Source: Microbulbifer sp. HZ11
Lineage (GTDB): Bacteria; Pseudomonadota; Gammaproteobacteria; Pseudomonadales; Cellvibrionaceae
Assembly: GCF_000708675.1 (NCBI RefSeq)
Contig: NZ_JELR01000001.1
Coordinates: 372,001-436,000, forward strand
Length of the DNA stretch: 64,000 nt
Reading direction: 5' to 3'
Position numbers and translations under genes: made by a program. The notes beneath the pieces are model-generated. The model searched no databases, was not told the origin of the DNA, and saw only the letters and a list, made by a program, of their open reading frames with translations. Shown in pieces: positions 8,367 through 18,800 of the stretch; the stretch's first letter is position 1, and each line of letters starts with the position of its first letter.

Positions 8367-8404
8367 TTGGTACAACCGGATTCCTAGCAGGTACAAAGAC
8401 CGCA

Positions 8405-8938
8405 ATGACAAACGACACCACCAATAGCGAAACGCACAGCGAAACTGGGGCATTTAGTGACCCCATCGACGCTGTGCGTCCGGACGACCTGCGGTTGGAG
8501 AAGTTCCTGCCGTATCGTTTGTCGGTTCTGTCGAACCGGGTGAGTAACGCCATTGCGGATGCCTATAGCGCGCGCTTTGATCTCACCATTCCCGCCTGGC
8601 GGGTGATGGCCATTCTCGGCCGCTTTCCCAATCTCTCCGCCGCCGATCTGGTGGAGCAGACAGCAATGGACAAGGTGGCCATCAGCCGGGCCGTGTCCAT
8701 TTTGATCAAGAATGATTACATCACCCGTAGTGAAGACCTCGCGGATCGCCGCCGCCAGGTGCTCAACCTGTCCGAACTGGGGCGCGACGTGTACGAGCGG
8801 ATCGTACCGCTGGCGCAGCAATACGAGAACGACCTGATGGGGTCGCTCTCTGCGGATGAGCGTAATCAGCTCGATAGCATCATCGAAAAGCTGATGGCAC
8901 GTGCGCAGGACTGGGCGAACCGCGGCCTGATCGACTGA
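8405..8938 (+). CDS. MarR family transcriptional regulator
   Basis: 177 residues with a central winged helix-turn-helix: WRVMAILGRFPNLSAADL (helices 2-3), ISRAVSILIKNDYITR (recognition helix) and the wing EDLADRRRQVLNLSELG, which contains the DxRRxxxxLT-type MarR signature. The long C-terminal helix would dimerise. It lies directly upstream of, and in the same direction as, the aromatic aminotransferase gene and may regulate it or itself; the ligand is unknown. Start 8405 chosen because the upstream extension would overlap the predicted promoter. Confidence 0.9.
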   Translation: MTNDTTNSETHSETGAFSDPIDAVRPDDLRLEKFLPYRLSVLSNRVSNAIADAYSARFDLTIPAWRVMAILGRFPNLSAADLVEQTAMDKVAISRAVSILIKNDYITRSEDLADRRRQVLNLSELGRDVYERIVPLAQQYENDLMGSLSADERNQLDSIIEKLMARAQDWANRGLID

Positions 8939-9033
8939 TCGGCTCTTCTTCTGCCATTCTTACTTTCAACCAACCGGTTTCATTTGCCGGTGTGCGGTTG
9001 CGCGCACGCCGGCCGGAATTTTCAGGAGTGACC

Positions 9034-10230
9034 ATGTTTGACCACCTGAGCAGCCTGCCTGCGGACCCGATTCTCGGCCTGTTGGCCACCTACCGTGCCG
9101 ACGATAACCCACGCAAAATCGATCTGGGGGTGGGTGTCTACAAAGACGAGGCCGGCCACACGCCGGTTTTGCAAGCGGTAAAAGAGGCGGAAACCCGGCT
9201 GTTGCGCAGTGAAGAAACCAAAGCCTATGTTGGTCCCGCTGGCACTCCCGGCTTCAATAGCGCCATGCAAGAGCTGGTGCTCGGTGCAGGGCATCCAGCA
9301 CTGATTGGAAACCGGGTGCGCTCCGCGCAGACGCCTGGTGGCTGTGGTGCCTTGCGCGTATTGGCCGAGTTCGCCAATCGCGCCAAGGAGAATGCCACCA
9401 TCTGGGTGAGCGACCCGACCTGGGCAAATCATGTCCCGTTACTGGGTAATGCCGGTCTGCAGATCAAGAGTTACCCGTACTACGATCGCGCGACCAGTAG
9501 CCTCAAGTTTGACGAAATGGTGGAAACCCTGCAGAAGGTCGGCGAGGGCGACCTGGTTCTTTTCCACGCATGCTGTCATAACCCCTGTGGTGCTGACCTG
9601 AGTCGCGACCAATGGCATGTGCTGGCGGAAATGGCACAAAAGCAGGGGTTCACGCCATTTATCGACATGGCGTATCAGGGGTTTGGTGACAGTCTGGAAG
9701 CCGACGCCTATGGGTTGCGGCTAATGGCCGAGTCGGTACCGGAAATGCTGGTGGCCGCCTCCTGTTCGAAAAATTTCGGTCTTTACCGCGAGCGTGTTGG
9801 GATGGCCATGGCCATTTACCGGAACGCCGACGCTGCGGATCGTGGCCAAAGCCAGATGCTGAATGTGGTGCGCGGCAACTACTCCATGCCGCCAAACCAC
9901 GGTGGTGCCATCGTCGAATCCATCCTGACGGATGCCGGCCTGCGCGCAAACTGGGAGGCTGAGTTGACGGAAATGCGTGAGCGTATCAACAGCCTGCGCT
10001 CCGGACTGGTGGACAGCCTGGAGAAAGCAGGCGCTGTCGGGGACTTTCACTTTATCCAGCAACAGAAAGGTATGTTCTCGTTTCTGGGGATTACTCCGGA
10101 GCAGGTGCAAAAGCTGCAACAGAAATATTCTATTTATATGGTAGATTCCAGTCGTATCAGTATTGCGGGTCTGAGCCAGAGCAATATGGCGTATTTCTGT
10201 GAGTCCGTTGCTGAAGTGTTAGAGTCTTGA
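9034..10230 (+). CDS. tyrB: Aromatic amino acid aminotransferase (class I, TyrB/AspC type)
   Basis: 398 residues, PLP-dependent class I aminotransferase of the AspC/TyrB subfamily: DLGVGVYKDEAGHTPVLQAV at the N-terminus, CCHNPCGADLS for the substrate/cofactor pocket and SCSKNFGLYRERVG around the Schiff-base lysine. It transfers amino groups between aspartate, tyrosine or phenylalanine and 2-oxoglutarate. Assignment to the aromatic branch rests partly on the next gene, a DAHP synthase, and is tentative. Start 9034 has AGGAG six bases upstream. Confidence 0.85.
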   Translation: MFDHLSSLPADPILGLLATYRADDNPRKIDLGVGVYKDEAGHTPVLQAVKEAETRLLRSEETKAYVGPAGTPGFNSAMQELVLGAGHPALIGNRVRSAQTPGGCGALRVLAEFANRAKENATIWVSDPTWANHVPLLGNAGLQIKSYPYYDRATSSLKFDEMVETLQKVGEGDLVLFHACCHNPCGADLSRDQWHVLAEMAQKQGFTPFIDMAYQGFGDSLEADAYGLRLMAESVPEMLVAASCSKNFGLYRERVGMAMAIYRNADAADRGQSQMLNVVRGNYSMPPNHGGAIVESILTDAGLRANWEAELTEMRERINSLRSGLVDSLEKAGAVGDFHFIQQQKGMFSFLGITPEQVQKLQQKYSIYMVDSSRISIAGLSQSNMAYFCESVAEVLES

Positions 10231-10268
10231 TCGACAGATCGATCGATTGATTTAAGAGATAGCCGAAA

Positions 10269-11693
10269 ATGGAAATTGAGGTAGAAGCCACCGTGTCCGA
10301 ACACCGCGAGCCGAAGTACCAGAGTGAGTCACTGGTAAAACCCTGGGATCCCGCCAGTTGGCGCAAGCGTACTGCACATCAGCAGCCGAAGTATCAGTCT
10401 GAACGTGATGTGCAGGCGGTGGAGGCGCAGTTAGCCGGGTATCCGCCGCTGGTATTTGCGGAAGAGGCGCGGGAGCTTCGCCGTCAATTGGCCGATGTGG
10501 CTGAGGGCAAGGCATTTTTACTGCAGGGCGGCGATTGCGCTGAATCTTTCGCAGACTTCAATGCCAATCGCATTCGCGATACCTTCAAGGTGTTACTGCA
10601 AATGGCGGTGGTGTTGACCTTCGCCGGCAATCTACCCGTGGTCAAAGTGGCTCGTATGGCTGGCCAGTACGCGAAGCCGCGTTCCGCCGACACAGAAACT
10701 GTTGGTGGAATTGAGTTGCCCAGTTACCGGGGCGATATCATCAATGGTATCGACTTCACAGAGCAGGCGAGGGTACCGGATCCCCAGCGCATGTTGACTG
10801 CCTACAATCAGTCCGCTGCTACCCTCAATCTGCTGCGCGCTTTCGCCCAGGGTGGCCTTGCAGACCTGCATCAGGTGCATGCCTGGAACCTGAGTTACCT
10901 GGAAAACAATCCGCAGCGGGATCGCTATTTACAGCTGGCCGAGCGCCTTCAGGATGCTCTGGAATTCATGGCGGTGTGCGGCGTGAACTCCAATAATACC
11001 CCCGCAATTCGTGAAACCACCCTGTACACCTCTCACGAAGCGCTGCTACTCAATTACGAGCAGGCGTTGACCCGTACTGACAGCCTCACAGGCAAATGGT
11101 ACGACTGTTCCGCGCACATGCTGTGGATCGGTGAGCGTACCCGTCAGCTGGATGCCGCGCATGTTGAGTTTCTCGCTGGCGTATGGAATCCGATTGGCGT
11201 CAAAGTAGGGCCGAATATGGCGACCGACGAATTGATTCGTCTGACCGATCGCCTGAACCCGAATAATGAACCCGGCAGGCTGACACTGATTACTCGAATG
11301 GGCGCCGACACGCTGGGCGAGAAATTACCGGCACTGGTGCGTGCCGTAGAAAAAGAGGGGCGCTCCGTTGTGTGGAGTACAGACCCCATGCACGGCAATA
11401 CGGAAAAAGCCTCGAGTGGATTCAAGACTCGTAATTTCGACAATATCCTGAAAGAAATTCGCGATTTCTTTGCGGTGCATCGCGCCGAAGGGACGCATCC
11501 CGGCGGTATCCACCTGGAAATGACCGGTCAGCATGTCACCGAGTGCACCGGTGGCGCTTGGGAAATTTCGGATGCCGATCTGGCCAGCTGTTATCGCACC
11601 CAGTGCGACCCGCGCTTGAATGCCGATCAGGTGCTTGAGCTGGCGTTCTGTATCTCCGAGATGTTGCGGGATGGACGCAACGGAAAGCGCTGA
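10269..11693 (+). CDS. Class II 3-deoxy-7-phosphoheptulonate (DAHP) synthase
   Basis: 474 residues, plant-type (AroA-II) DAHP synthase. Key blocks are [26 protein letters not shown], the central [13 protein letters not shown] and the C-terminal [15 protein letters not shown] with TQCDPRLN. It condenses phosphoenolpyruvate and erythrose 4-phosphate as the first step of the shikimate pathway. Full length. It follows the aromatic aminotransferase by 38 bases, so the first committed and the last steps of aromatic amino-acid synthesis may share a transcript. A GTG 11 codons downstream is an alternative start. Confidence 0.95.
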   Translation: MEIEVEATVSEHREPKYQSESLVKPWDPASWRKRTAHQQPKYQSERDVQAVEAQLAGYPPLVFAEEARELRRQLADVAEGKAFLLQGGDCAESFADFNANRIRDTFKVLLQMAVVLTFAGNLPVVKVARMAGQYAKPRSADTETVGGIELPSYRGDIINGIDFTEQARVPDPQRMLTAYNQSAATLNLLRAFAQGGLADLHQVHAWNLSYLENNPQRDRYLQLAERLQDALEFMAVCGVNSNNTPAIRETTLYTSHEALLLNYEQALTRTDSLTGKWYDCSAHMLWIGERTRQLDAAHVEFLAGVWNPIGVKVGPNMATDELIRLTDRLNPNNEPGRLTLITRMGADTLGEKLPALVRAVEKEGRSVVWSTDPMHGNTEKASSGFKTRNFDNILKEIRDFFAVHRAEGTHPGGIHLEMTGQHVTECTGGAWEISDADLASCYRTQCDPRLNADQVLELAFCISEMLRDGRNGKR

Positions 11694-11725
11694 GTTCGTC
11701 AGGACGTGAGTCAAAAGAAGAGGGA

Positions 11726-12406
11726 ATGATGCAGCTATATATTGCCAATAAAAACTATTCCTCCTGGTCCCTGCGCCCCTGGCTGCTGGCGACCCAGCTG
11801 GGCATTCCCTTTGAAGAAATCCTGGTGCCTTTTGACGAGGGTGGGAGCTGGGATAAATTTCGCGTATTTTCCCCCACAGGCCAGGTGCCGTGCCTGGTAG
11901 ATGGGGATATCACCGTATGGGATTCATTGGCGATTACGGAGTATCTGTTTGAAGCCAATTCCGCGGTGTGGCCGGCGGACAAGGCTGCCAGGTCCTGGGC
12001 CCGGTGTGCAGCCGCGGAAATGCATGCGGGATTCTTTGCCCTGCGCAACCAGTGCAGTATGAACTGCGGTGTGACCGTTTCCCTGCATCAGATAGATAAT
12101 GCTCTGAAGAGGGATCTGACCCGCCTTGAAGAACTGTGGCGGCAGGGACTGGAACGCTTTGGCGGTCCATTTCTGGCTGGTGACCAGTTTACTGCGGTAG
12201 ATGCATTCTTTGCCCCGGTGGTTTTTCGTCTGTTCGGCTATCAATTGACCCTGGGCGAGGGCGCCATGGCATATGCGGACCACATGCGCGAACTTCCGGC
12301 GATGCAGGCATGGTTGCGAGATGCCATTCGTGAACCCTGGCGTGAAGCCGACCATGAAGACGAGCTGCGGGCAGTCGGTAGCATCATTGAAGATCGCAGG
12401 CTCTAA
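11726..12406 (+). CDS. Glutathione S-transferase family protein
   Basis: 226 residues with an N-terminal thioredoxin-like half (NKNYSSWSLRPWLLA, then GQVPCLVDGDITVWDSLAITEYL with the cis-Pro and glutathione-contacting DS pair) and an all-helical C-terminal half. SSWSLRPW is characteristic of a bacterial GST subgroup often labelled YfcF/GstB-like. Substrate unknown. Two adjacent ATG codons are possible starts, both close behind AGAGGG. It lies 32 bases after the DAHP synthase gene in the same direction. Confidence 0.88.
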   Translation: MMQLYIANKNYSSWSLRPWLLATQLGIPFEEILVPFDEGGSWDKFRVFSPTGQVPCLVDGDITVWDSLAITEYLFEANSAVWPADKAARSWARCAAAEMHAGFFALRNQCSMNCGVTVSLHQIDNALKRDLTRLEELWRQGLERFGGPFLAGDQFTAVDAFFAPVVFRLFGYQLTLGEGAMAYADHMRELPAMQAWLRDAIREPWREADHEDELRAVGSIIEDRRL

Positions 12407-12782
12407 TCGAACGGGGGCATGCCGGCTCCCGTAAACCTTCCTTTATTGATCATTTTTTACCTCAGTCGTACCTGGCGGAACCGTTCGGGTTGATTCCCTG
12501 GGGCCGATCGGCAGTACCGAACCTCAGGCACGGTGTCGTTACACGGTAAAAAGAATGCACGTAATAAGTCGTTACCATATGATTTAACCTATGCCGTACA
12601 GTGAGACCTTCTGCCAAGTTAATCAATGGTGGGGGATTATTCTGTTGGGCGTTCGGTTCGCCGACGGGAATCGGTAGCATACCGTGCCATCGTAGATACA
12701 TCGGTTGCTGCGGGGTACACTCGGTCACACTGAAATCTAATAACAAATTACATATCACAAGATAGATACGAGGATCGAGTCG
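12407..12782. other. Intergenic region before the M3 peptidase gene
   Basis: 376 bases. Begins with a strong hairpin (listed separately). The rest is AT-richer towards the peptidase gene, with GAGGA just before its start at 12783. A 98-codon minus-strand open frame here has no recognisable features. Confidence 0.5.
12411..12432 (+). terminator. Probable terminator after the GST gene
   Basis: ACGGGGGC (12411-12418) pairs with GCTCCCGT (12425-12432) with one G-U pair. The downstream stretch is pyrimidine-rich but lacks a clean T-run. Confidence 0.4.
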
Positions 12783-15017
12783 ATGCGCCAGACGTTAATC
12801 GCCATTTCCATTGCCGCCGCCCTGGCTGCGGTGGCTGGATGTAGTAAAGAGTCCGAGAACGCAGTTGCCGCGAAACCATCTGATCAGATGAGTGCGTCTG
12901 CCGAGGTGGTGGCGGATGTGGTCAGCAGTAACCCGTTACTGGCGGAGTGGACCGGTCCCTATGGTGGCGTGCCGGCCTTCGACAAGATGAGGGTTGAGGA
13001 CCTGAAGCCGGCACTGGAATACGGAATGGCACAGAACCTCGCGGAAATTGAAAAGATTGCGAACAATCCCGAGCCACCAACTTTTGCCAATACCATCGAG
13101 GAGATGGAGCGTAGCGGCAAGGCTCTGAGTCGCGTGTTCACTTACTGGGGTATCTGGAGCGGAAATATGTCCACTCCGGAGTTCCGTGCCGTGCAGGCAG
13201 AAATGGCCCCCAAGCTTTCCGCCTTTAACTCCAAAATTATCCAGAATGACAAGCTATTCCAACGGGTAAAAGCCGTGTTCGACGCCCGGGATACCAGTGA
13301 TCTCACTGCGGAACAGAAGCGTGTTGTGGAGCTGGTGTACGATGAGTTCGCAACCAATGGCGCGACTCTTTCCGGTGCAGACAAGCAGCGTTATGCCGAA
13401 ATCAATACTCGTCTCGCAGAGTTGCACACCAGATTTGCCAACAATGTGCTGGCTGATGAAGAAGGCTACGATATTTTCCTGACCGAAGATCAGCTTGCGG
13501 GTCTGCCTGAGTCATTTGTCAAAGCGGCGGCCTCGATGGCGGAGGAGAAAGGCCAGAAGGGTAAGTATGCGATCAAGAATACCCGTTCTTCCATGGATCC
13601 GTTCCTGACATATTCTGAGGATCGCGCGCTGCGTGAAAAGGTCTGGACCAATTATTACAGCCGCGGAGATAACGGCGGTGAGCACGATAACAACGCGATC
13701 ATCGCGGAAATTCTACAGCTGCGTGATGAGCGCGTGGCGCTGCTAGGGTTCGATAATTATGCGGAATGGCGTTTGCAGAATCGTATGGCCAAAAATCCGC
13801 AGAATGCCATCGATCTGATGGAGGCCGTGTGGCCGGCGGCGGTTGCGCGCGTACATGAAGAAGTCGCGGATATGCAGGCTGTTGCGGATGCGGAAAAGGC
13901 AGGTATCAAGATTGAGCCGTGGGACTACCGTTTTTATGCGGAGAAAGTGCGCAAGGCGAAGTACGACCTGAATTCGGACGAGGTCAAACAATACCTGCAA
14001 CTGGATAAGCTGCGCGAAGGCATGTTCTACGTTGCCGGTGAACTGTTCAATTTTGCTTTCACTCCGGTGAAAGAGGGCGGCGTGCCGGTGTTCCATGAAG
14101 ACGTGAAGGTCTGGGAGGTTACCGACAAGACTACCGGTGAGCATGTCGGGCTCTGGTACCTGGATCCATTTGCGCGCACTGGTAAGCGGTCTGGTGCCTG
14201 GGCGAGCATGTACCGGGATCACACCACTTTTGATGGAAAGGAAACGGTGTTGGCCTCCAACAATTCCAATTTCATCAAGGGCGCTCCGGGTGAGCCGGTA
14301 CTGGTAGGCTGGGACGATGCGGAAACCTTTTTCCACGAGTTCGGCCACGCGTTGCACTTCCTGGCTTCCAATGTGAGCTATCCGACGCTGAACGGCGGTG
14401 TGCGAGATTACACTGAATTTCAGTCGCAGCTCCTTGAGCGCTGGTTAAGTACTGACCCCATCATCGACAATTATCTGGTGCACTATAAAACCGGTGAACC
14501 GATTCCTGCAGAACTCGTTGCCAAGATCAAGCAGGCTGCGAATTTCAACCAGGGTTTTGCTACCACTGAATACCTCGCATCCGCGCTGGTGGATATGAAG
14601 TTGCATACGACCGATCCGAAAGGTATTGATCCGGATTCATTCGAGCGGGAAACGCTGGAAAAGCTTGGCATGCCGTCGGAGCTGGTGATGCGTCACCGCA
14701 CTCCGCACTTCGGACATATCTTTTCCGGTGAAGGTTATTCCGCTGGGTACTACGGTTATATGTGGGCTGACGTTCTCACTTCGGATGCATCCGAGGCTTT
14801 CGCTGAAGCTGAAGGCGGCTTTTATGATAAAGAAGTTGCCGGCAAGCTGGTGAAATATCTGTTTGCACCGCGCAACGCCATCGACCCCGCCGAAGCCTAT
14901 CGCCTTTTCCGAGGCCGCGATGCCGGAATTGAGCCTCTGATGCGTGATCGTGGTTTCCCGGTTACAGGTGCCAAATCGGAAAACACGAGTAGTGGGACCG
15001 CCGCAGCTGGAAATTAA
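12783..15017 (+). CDS. M3 family metallopeptidase lipoprotein (Dcp/oligopeptidase type)
   Basis: 744 residues. Lipoprotein signal MRQTLIAISIAAALAAVAGC, so the mature enzyme starts at C20 and is envelope-anchored. The thermolysin-like zinc site H518-E-F-G-H522 (FFHEFGHALHF) is present, with the third ligand Glu in YTEFQSQLLERW about 27 residues on. The C-terminal HIFSGEGYSAGYYGYMWADV is the M3 substrate-binding loop. It probably cleaves dipeptides from the C-terminus of short peptides (peptidyl-dipeptidase Dcp) in the periplasm. Length is normal. Single-gene unit, bounded by a strong terminator. Confidence 0.93.
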   Translation: MRQTLIAISIAAALAAVAGCSKESENAVAAKPSDQMSASAEVVADVVSSNPLLAEWTGPYGGVPAFDKMRVEDLKPALEYGMAQNLAEIEKIANNPEPPTFANTIEEMERSGKALSRVFTYWGIWSGNMSTPEFRAVQAEMAPKLSAFNSKIIQNDKLFQRVKAVFDARDTSDLTAEQKRVVELVYDEFATNGATLSGADKQRYAEINTRLAELHTRFANNVLADEEGYDIFLTEDQLAGLPESFVKAAASMAEEKGQKGKYAIKNTRSSMDPFLTYSEDRALREKVWTNYYSRGDNGGEHDNNAIIAEILQLRDERVALLGFDNYAEWRLQNRMAKNPQNAIDLMEAVWPAAVARVHEEVADMQAVADAEKAGIKIEPWDYRFYAEKVRKAKYDLNSDEVKQYLQLDKLREGMFYVAGELFNFAFTPVKEGGVPVFHEDVKVWEVTDKTTGEHVGLWYLDPFARTGKRSGAWASMYRDHTTFDGKETVLASNNSNFIKGAPGEPVLVGWDDAETFFHEFGHALHFLASNVSYPTLNGGVRDYTEFQSQLLERWLSTDPIIDNYLVHYKTGEPIPAELVAKIKQAANFNQGFATTEYLASALVDMKLHTTDPKGIDPDSFERETLEKLGMPSELVMRHRTPHFGHIFSGEGYSAGYYGYMWADVLTSDASEAFAEAEGGFYDKEVAGKLVKYLFAPRNAIDPAEAYRLFRGRDAGIEPLMRDRGFPVTGAKSENTSSGTAAAGN

Positions 15018-15037
15018 TTCTGCGCTTGGTGGGAAAT

Positions 15038-15073
15038 AAAAAGGCCGCGATGTACTGGCATCGCGGCCTTTTT
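15038..15073. terminator. Bidirectional rho-independent terminator
   Basis: GGCCGCGATG (15043-15052) pairs perfectly with CATCGCGGCC (15059-15068), flanked by five A and five T. It serves both the M3 peptidase gene and the convergent Lrp gene. Confidence 0.9.
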
Positions 15074-15092
15074 GTTATCTCTTCGATGTCGA

Positions 15093-15575
15093 TTATTTCT
15101 CGAGTAACTGGTCCAGGGGTAGTTCGGTGCGATAGCGCACTTGCTTCAGGGAGAAGCTGCTCTTGATATGGTCGATACCCGGTAGTTCCGTCAATTTCTT
15201 GTCCAGAAACTCCTGGTAAGCATGCAGGTTTGGCACTACTACGCGCAGCAGGTAATCGAAGTCGCCGGTCATCAGGTAGCACTCCATCACTTCCGGCCAC
15301 TGTCCGATGGTCGACTCAAAATGCTGTAGCTCTTTTTTGACCTGATGATTCAGGGTTACCTGGATAAACACGCTTACCGGCAGGCCAACTTTATCCGGCT
15401 CCAGCAGCGTAACGGCTCGCTTGATAAACCCCTGTTCATGGAGGTTTTTTACCCGACGGGAGCAGGGCGAAGGGGAAAGGCACACTTTTTCTGCCAGCTC
15501 AATGTTGGGAATCGTGGCGTCTTCCTGAAGGATCTCCAGAATGTGCTTATCAATGGCATCCAATAAATAGGCCAT
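15093..15575 (-). CDS. Lrp/AsnC family transcriptional regulator (next to indolepyruvate oxidoreductase)
   Basis: 160 residues. N-terminal helix-turn-helix: LDAIDKHILEILQEDATI, then IPNIELAEKV and SPSPCSRRVKNLHEQGFI (recognition helix). The C-terminal RAM/ligand-binding domain has VMECYLMTGDFDYLLRV and LPGIDHIKSSFSL. Proteins like this bind amino acids and act as octamers. It is divergent from the indolepyruvate ferredoxin oxidoreductase gene with 225 bases between them, so it probably controls that gene; the effector may be an aromatic amino acid (inference). Confidence 0.92.
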   Translation of the reverse strand: MAYLLDAIDKHILEILQEDATIPNIELAEKVCLSPSPCSRRVKNLHEQGFIKRAVTLLEPDKVGLPVSVFIQVTLNHQVKKELQHFESTIGQWPEVMECYLMTGDFDYLLRVVVPNLHAYQEFLDKKLTELPGIDHIKSSFSLKQVRYRTELPLDQLLEK

Positions 15576-15800
15576 AGTGGTACCTGACAGTCTCGGTTGG
15601 TCTCAAGGACCCAATTATTGCAGAAATTCAATTGTAAGTGGTGATTTATGGCTGCCTGAGCGCGCAAATGTGGTGATTTTGGTATGACCTGCCCGCATTG
15701 CCGGTGATAGTTTACGGCAAACAATAAACGGCGCGGTCTGTTCCACAACAACCGGCGTTGCGGTCTATGTAGCCGACAGTACTAGCGAAGGTACCCCACG

Positions 15801-18800
15801 ATGGCGATGGTTGAAAGCGATCAGGAACTGGGCTTTGATAGCGAATACTCGCTCAAAGCGGCGTTTACCCGTGATAGCGGGCGGGTGTTTCTTACGGGAA
15901 TCGATGCGCTCGTGCGTCTCCCCCTGATGCAGAAGCGCGTGGATGAACAGGCGGGGCTGAACACGGCGGGATTTATTTCCGGTTACCGCGGCTCGCCACT
16001 GGGCGGGTACGATCAATCCCTCTGGCGTCACAAACAACTGCTGGCAGACCGGGATATTCATTTCGAACCGGGTATCAACGAGGATCTTGGCGCTACTAAT
16101 ATCTGGGGCACTCAGCTTCTCGATCACTATCGCCAGCAAGCGACCCGTGATGGCGTCTTCTCGATCTGGTATGGCAAAGGTCACGGCGTCGATCGCAGCG
16201 CAGATGTATTCCGGCAGGCCAACATCCAGGGCACCTCCAGACACGGCGGGGTGCTGGCATTGTGTGGTGATGACCATACCGCTGAATCTTCCATGTTTTC
16301 CCACAATACCGATCAAATCTTTGAATCGGTCATGATGCCTTTGCTGTTTCCAACCACGATTGACGAGTACCTGACCCTAGGGCTTGCGGGTATCGCGCTG
16401 TCTCGTTTCTCCGGCCTTTGGGTTGGATTCAAGACAATCACGGAAACTGTGGAAGCGGGGGCTTCTATTCAGGTGCCGGAACTACCGCAATTTGTTGTGC
16501 CAGCGGATTTCCCGGTGCCCGCTCACGGTCTCAATTACGACCCACACCTAAACTGGCCTGCAGAGCGGATGGAGTACGAGCGGCGCATGCTCGAAGAGCG
16601 ACTGCCCGCAGCGCGGGCATTTGCCTACACGAATGGCCTCGACAGGAACATCGTAAGCGCGCCGCAAAAGCGCTTTGGTATCGTGACGGTGGGCAAGGCC
16701 CACGGAGATCTACTGGAAGCGCTGAGGCTGCTCAATCTCACTGAGCAGGATCTTCTGGATGCGAACATATCCATTCGCAAGATTGCCATGAGCTGGCCGC
16801 TCGAACCCCGTGGCATGAGTGAATTCGCCGAGGGGATGGAGCGGATTCTGGTAGTCGAAGAAAAGCGCCCTCTGGTGGAAGACCAGGTCAAGAATTTCCT
16901 GTATAGCTGGGAGGACACCCGCCGCCCGAAAGTCGTCGGCAAGAAAGACCTGGACGGCAATGACCTGCTACCGGCGATCTGGGGCTTTGGCCCGGATCAA
17001 GTGGCCAGGGCGATTACCCGCTGGCTGGCGGATACCGCGCTCGCAGAAAAGCTGGTGCCGTTGGCGGAAAAACTCGGCACCACTGTTCCGGGGAAAACTA
17101 CTGGGCTTCTGGCGCGTGAACCGATTTTCTGTGCGGGCTGCCCGCACAACTCTTCGACCAAGCTGCCCGAAGGTAGTATCGGCAGTGCCGGTATTGGGTG
17201 CCATATCATGGCACTGGGTAAAGGTCTGCGTACGGACACATACTCCCATATGGGTGGGGAAGGCGCGCACTGGGTGGGCCTGCATCGGTTCTCCACGGAT
17301 AAGCACATTTTCCAGAACATGGGGGATGGTACCTACAACCATTCCGGGCTGCTTGCCATCCGCCAGGCGGTGGCGAGTCGTATCAATATTACCTACAAAA
17401 TTCTGCTTAACGACGCGGTGGCCATGACCGGTGGGCAGCCGACCGATGCGGAAGTCACCGTGCCCACACTATCGCGACAGTTGATCGCAGAGGGGGTCGG
17501 GCGGGTGTGCCTGGTGAGTGAAAATCCCGATCATTGGCGTCATCACCGCGGGCAGCTGCCGGGTTCACTGGAAATATTTCATCGGGATGCCCTGGACGAT
17601 GTACAGCGGCAGCTGCGGGATACTGTCGGGGTAACTGCGATTATTTACGAGCAGGTGTGTGCGGCGGAAAAACGCCGCCGGCGAAAAAAAGGTCAGATGG
17701 AAGACCCATCCCGCCGTTTGCTGATCAACCACCGCGTGTGTGAAGGCTGCGGAGATTGCAGCGTACAGTCCAGTTGTATTGCCGTTGAGCCGCTGGAAAC
17801 GCCATTTGGCCGCAAGCGCCAGGTCAACCAGTCGAGCTGTAACAAAGACATGCGCTGTGCTGACGGATTCTGCCCAAGCTTTGTCAGTGTGGAAGGTGGT
17901 GAGCTGAAAAAGCCCGAAGTCCGCACACTCGCAGAAGCCATCGATGCGGCCAGCCAGTCTCTGACACCGGCACCGGAACCAAGCCTGAATCAACCCGTCA
18001 ACATCCTGGTGGCGGGTATCGGTGGCAGCGGTGTTCTCACTGTCGCCGCATTATTGGGTATGGCGGCACACCTCGAAGACAAGGGTAGTACAACCTTGTA
18101 TTTCACCGGGCTATCCCAGAAAAATGGCGCTGTGGTGGCCCATGTGAAAGTCGCGGAAGCCCCGGAAGATATTACTACCGCACGTATTCGTGATGGCGCC
18201 GCAGATTTATTACTTGGCTGTGACATGGTAACCGCAGCCGGTCAGCGCAGTAAGTTCGCGCACGGCAAGGTCAGAGCGCTGGTGAATACCGCAGAAGTTC
18301 CGGTAGCCGCTTTTGTGCGCAACAACGACCTGGCGTTCCCTGCTGATGCCACGGTGGAAAGTATCCGCTCGGTCGCAGGTGAATATTTCGCGTTCGACGC
18401 CAATCGCTACGCGGAGTCCCTGTTCGGAGATACGGTGGCAGCAAATCTGATGATGTTGGGTTACGCCTGCCAGAAAGGGTTGCTACCGGTGAGTCGCGGT
18501 GCGCTCGAACGAGCGGTGACTCTCAACGGAGTGGCAGTGGAAAATAACCTGCGCGCATTCCGTGCAGGTCGACTATTGGCGGAAACTCCCCAAGCGATCG
18601 AGCAGATCCTGGCACCTGCGCAGGTTGTGAAAATGATAGATCCCCCAGAGACAGTCGATCAGCTGATCGCACGCCTCACCGAGGAGCTGCGGGACTATCA
18701 GAATACCGCGTACGCGCGCGTGTTCGAGCGCACTGTAGAAAGGTTAAGGCGTGCAGAATCCCGCATCGCCGATACCCGGTTTGCGGTAACCCGTGCTGGT

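Larger units (their letters stand above)
8077..8404. other. Intergenic region upstream of maiA and the marR-like gene
   Basis: 328 bases without a gene, between divergent maiA and the MarR regulator. It holds two promoter-like sequences (8184-8214 and 8338-8366, listed separately). Between them lies a GC-rich stretch with short inverted repeats such as GGCAG/CTGCC near 8297-8310. No conserved RNA family was recognised. Confidence 0.5.

Noticed and set aside
12462-12758. 98-codon minus-strand open frame between GST and M3 peptidase genes
   Set aside because: No recognisable domain, no Shine-Dalgarno, composition of non-coding DNA.
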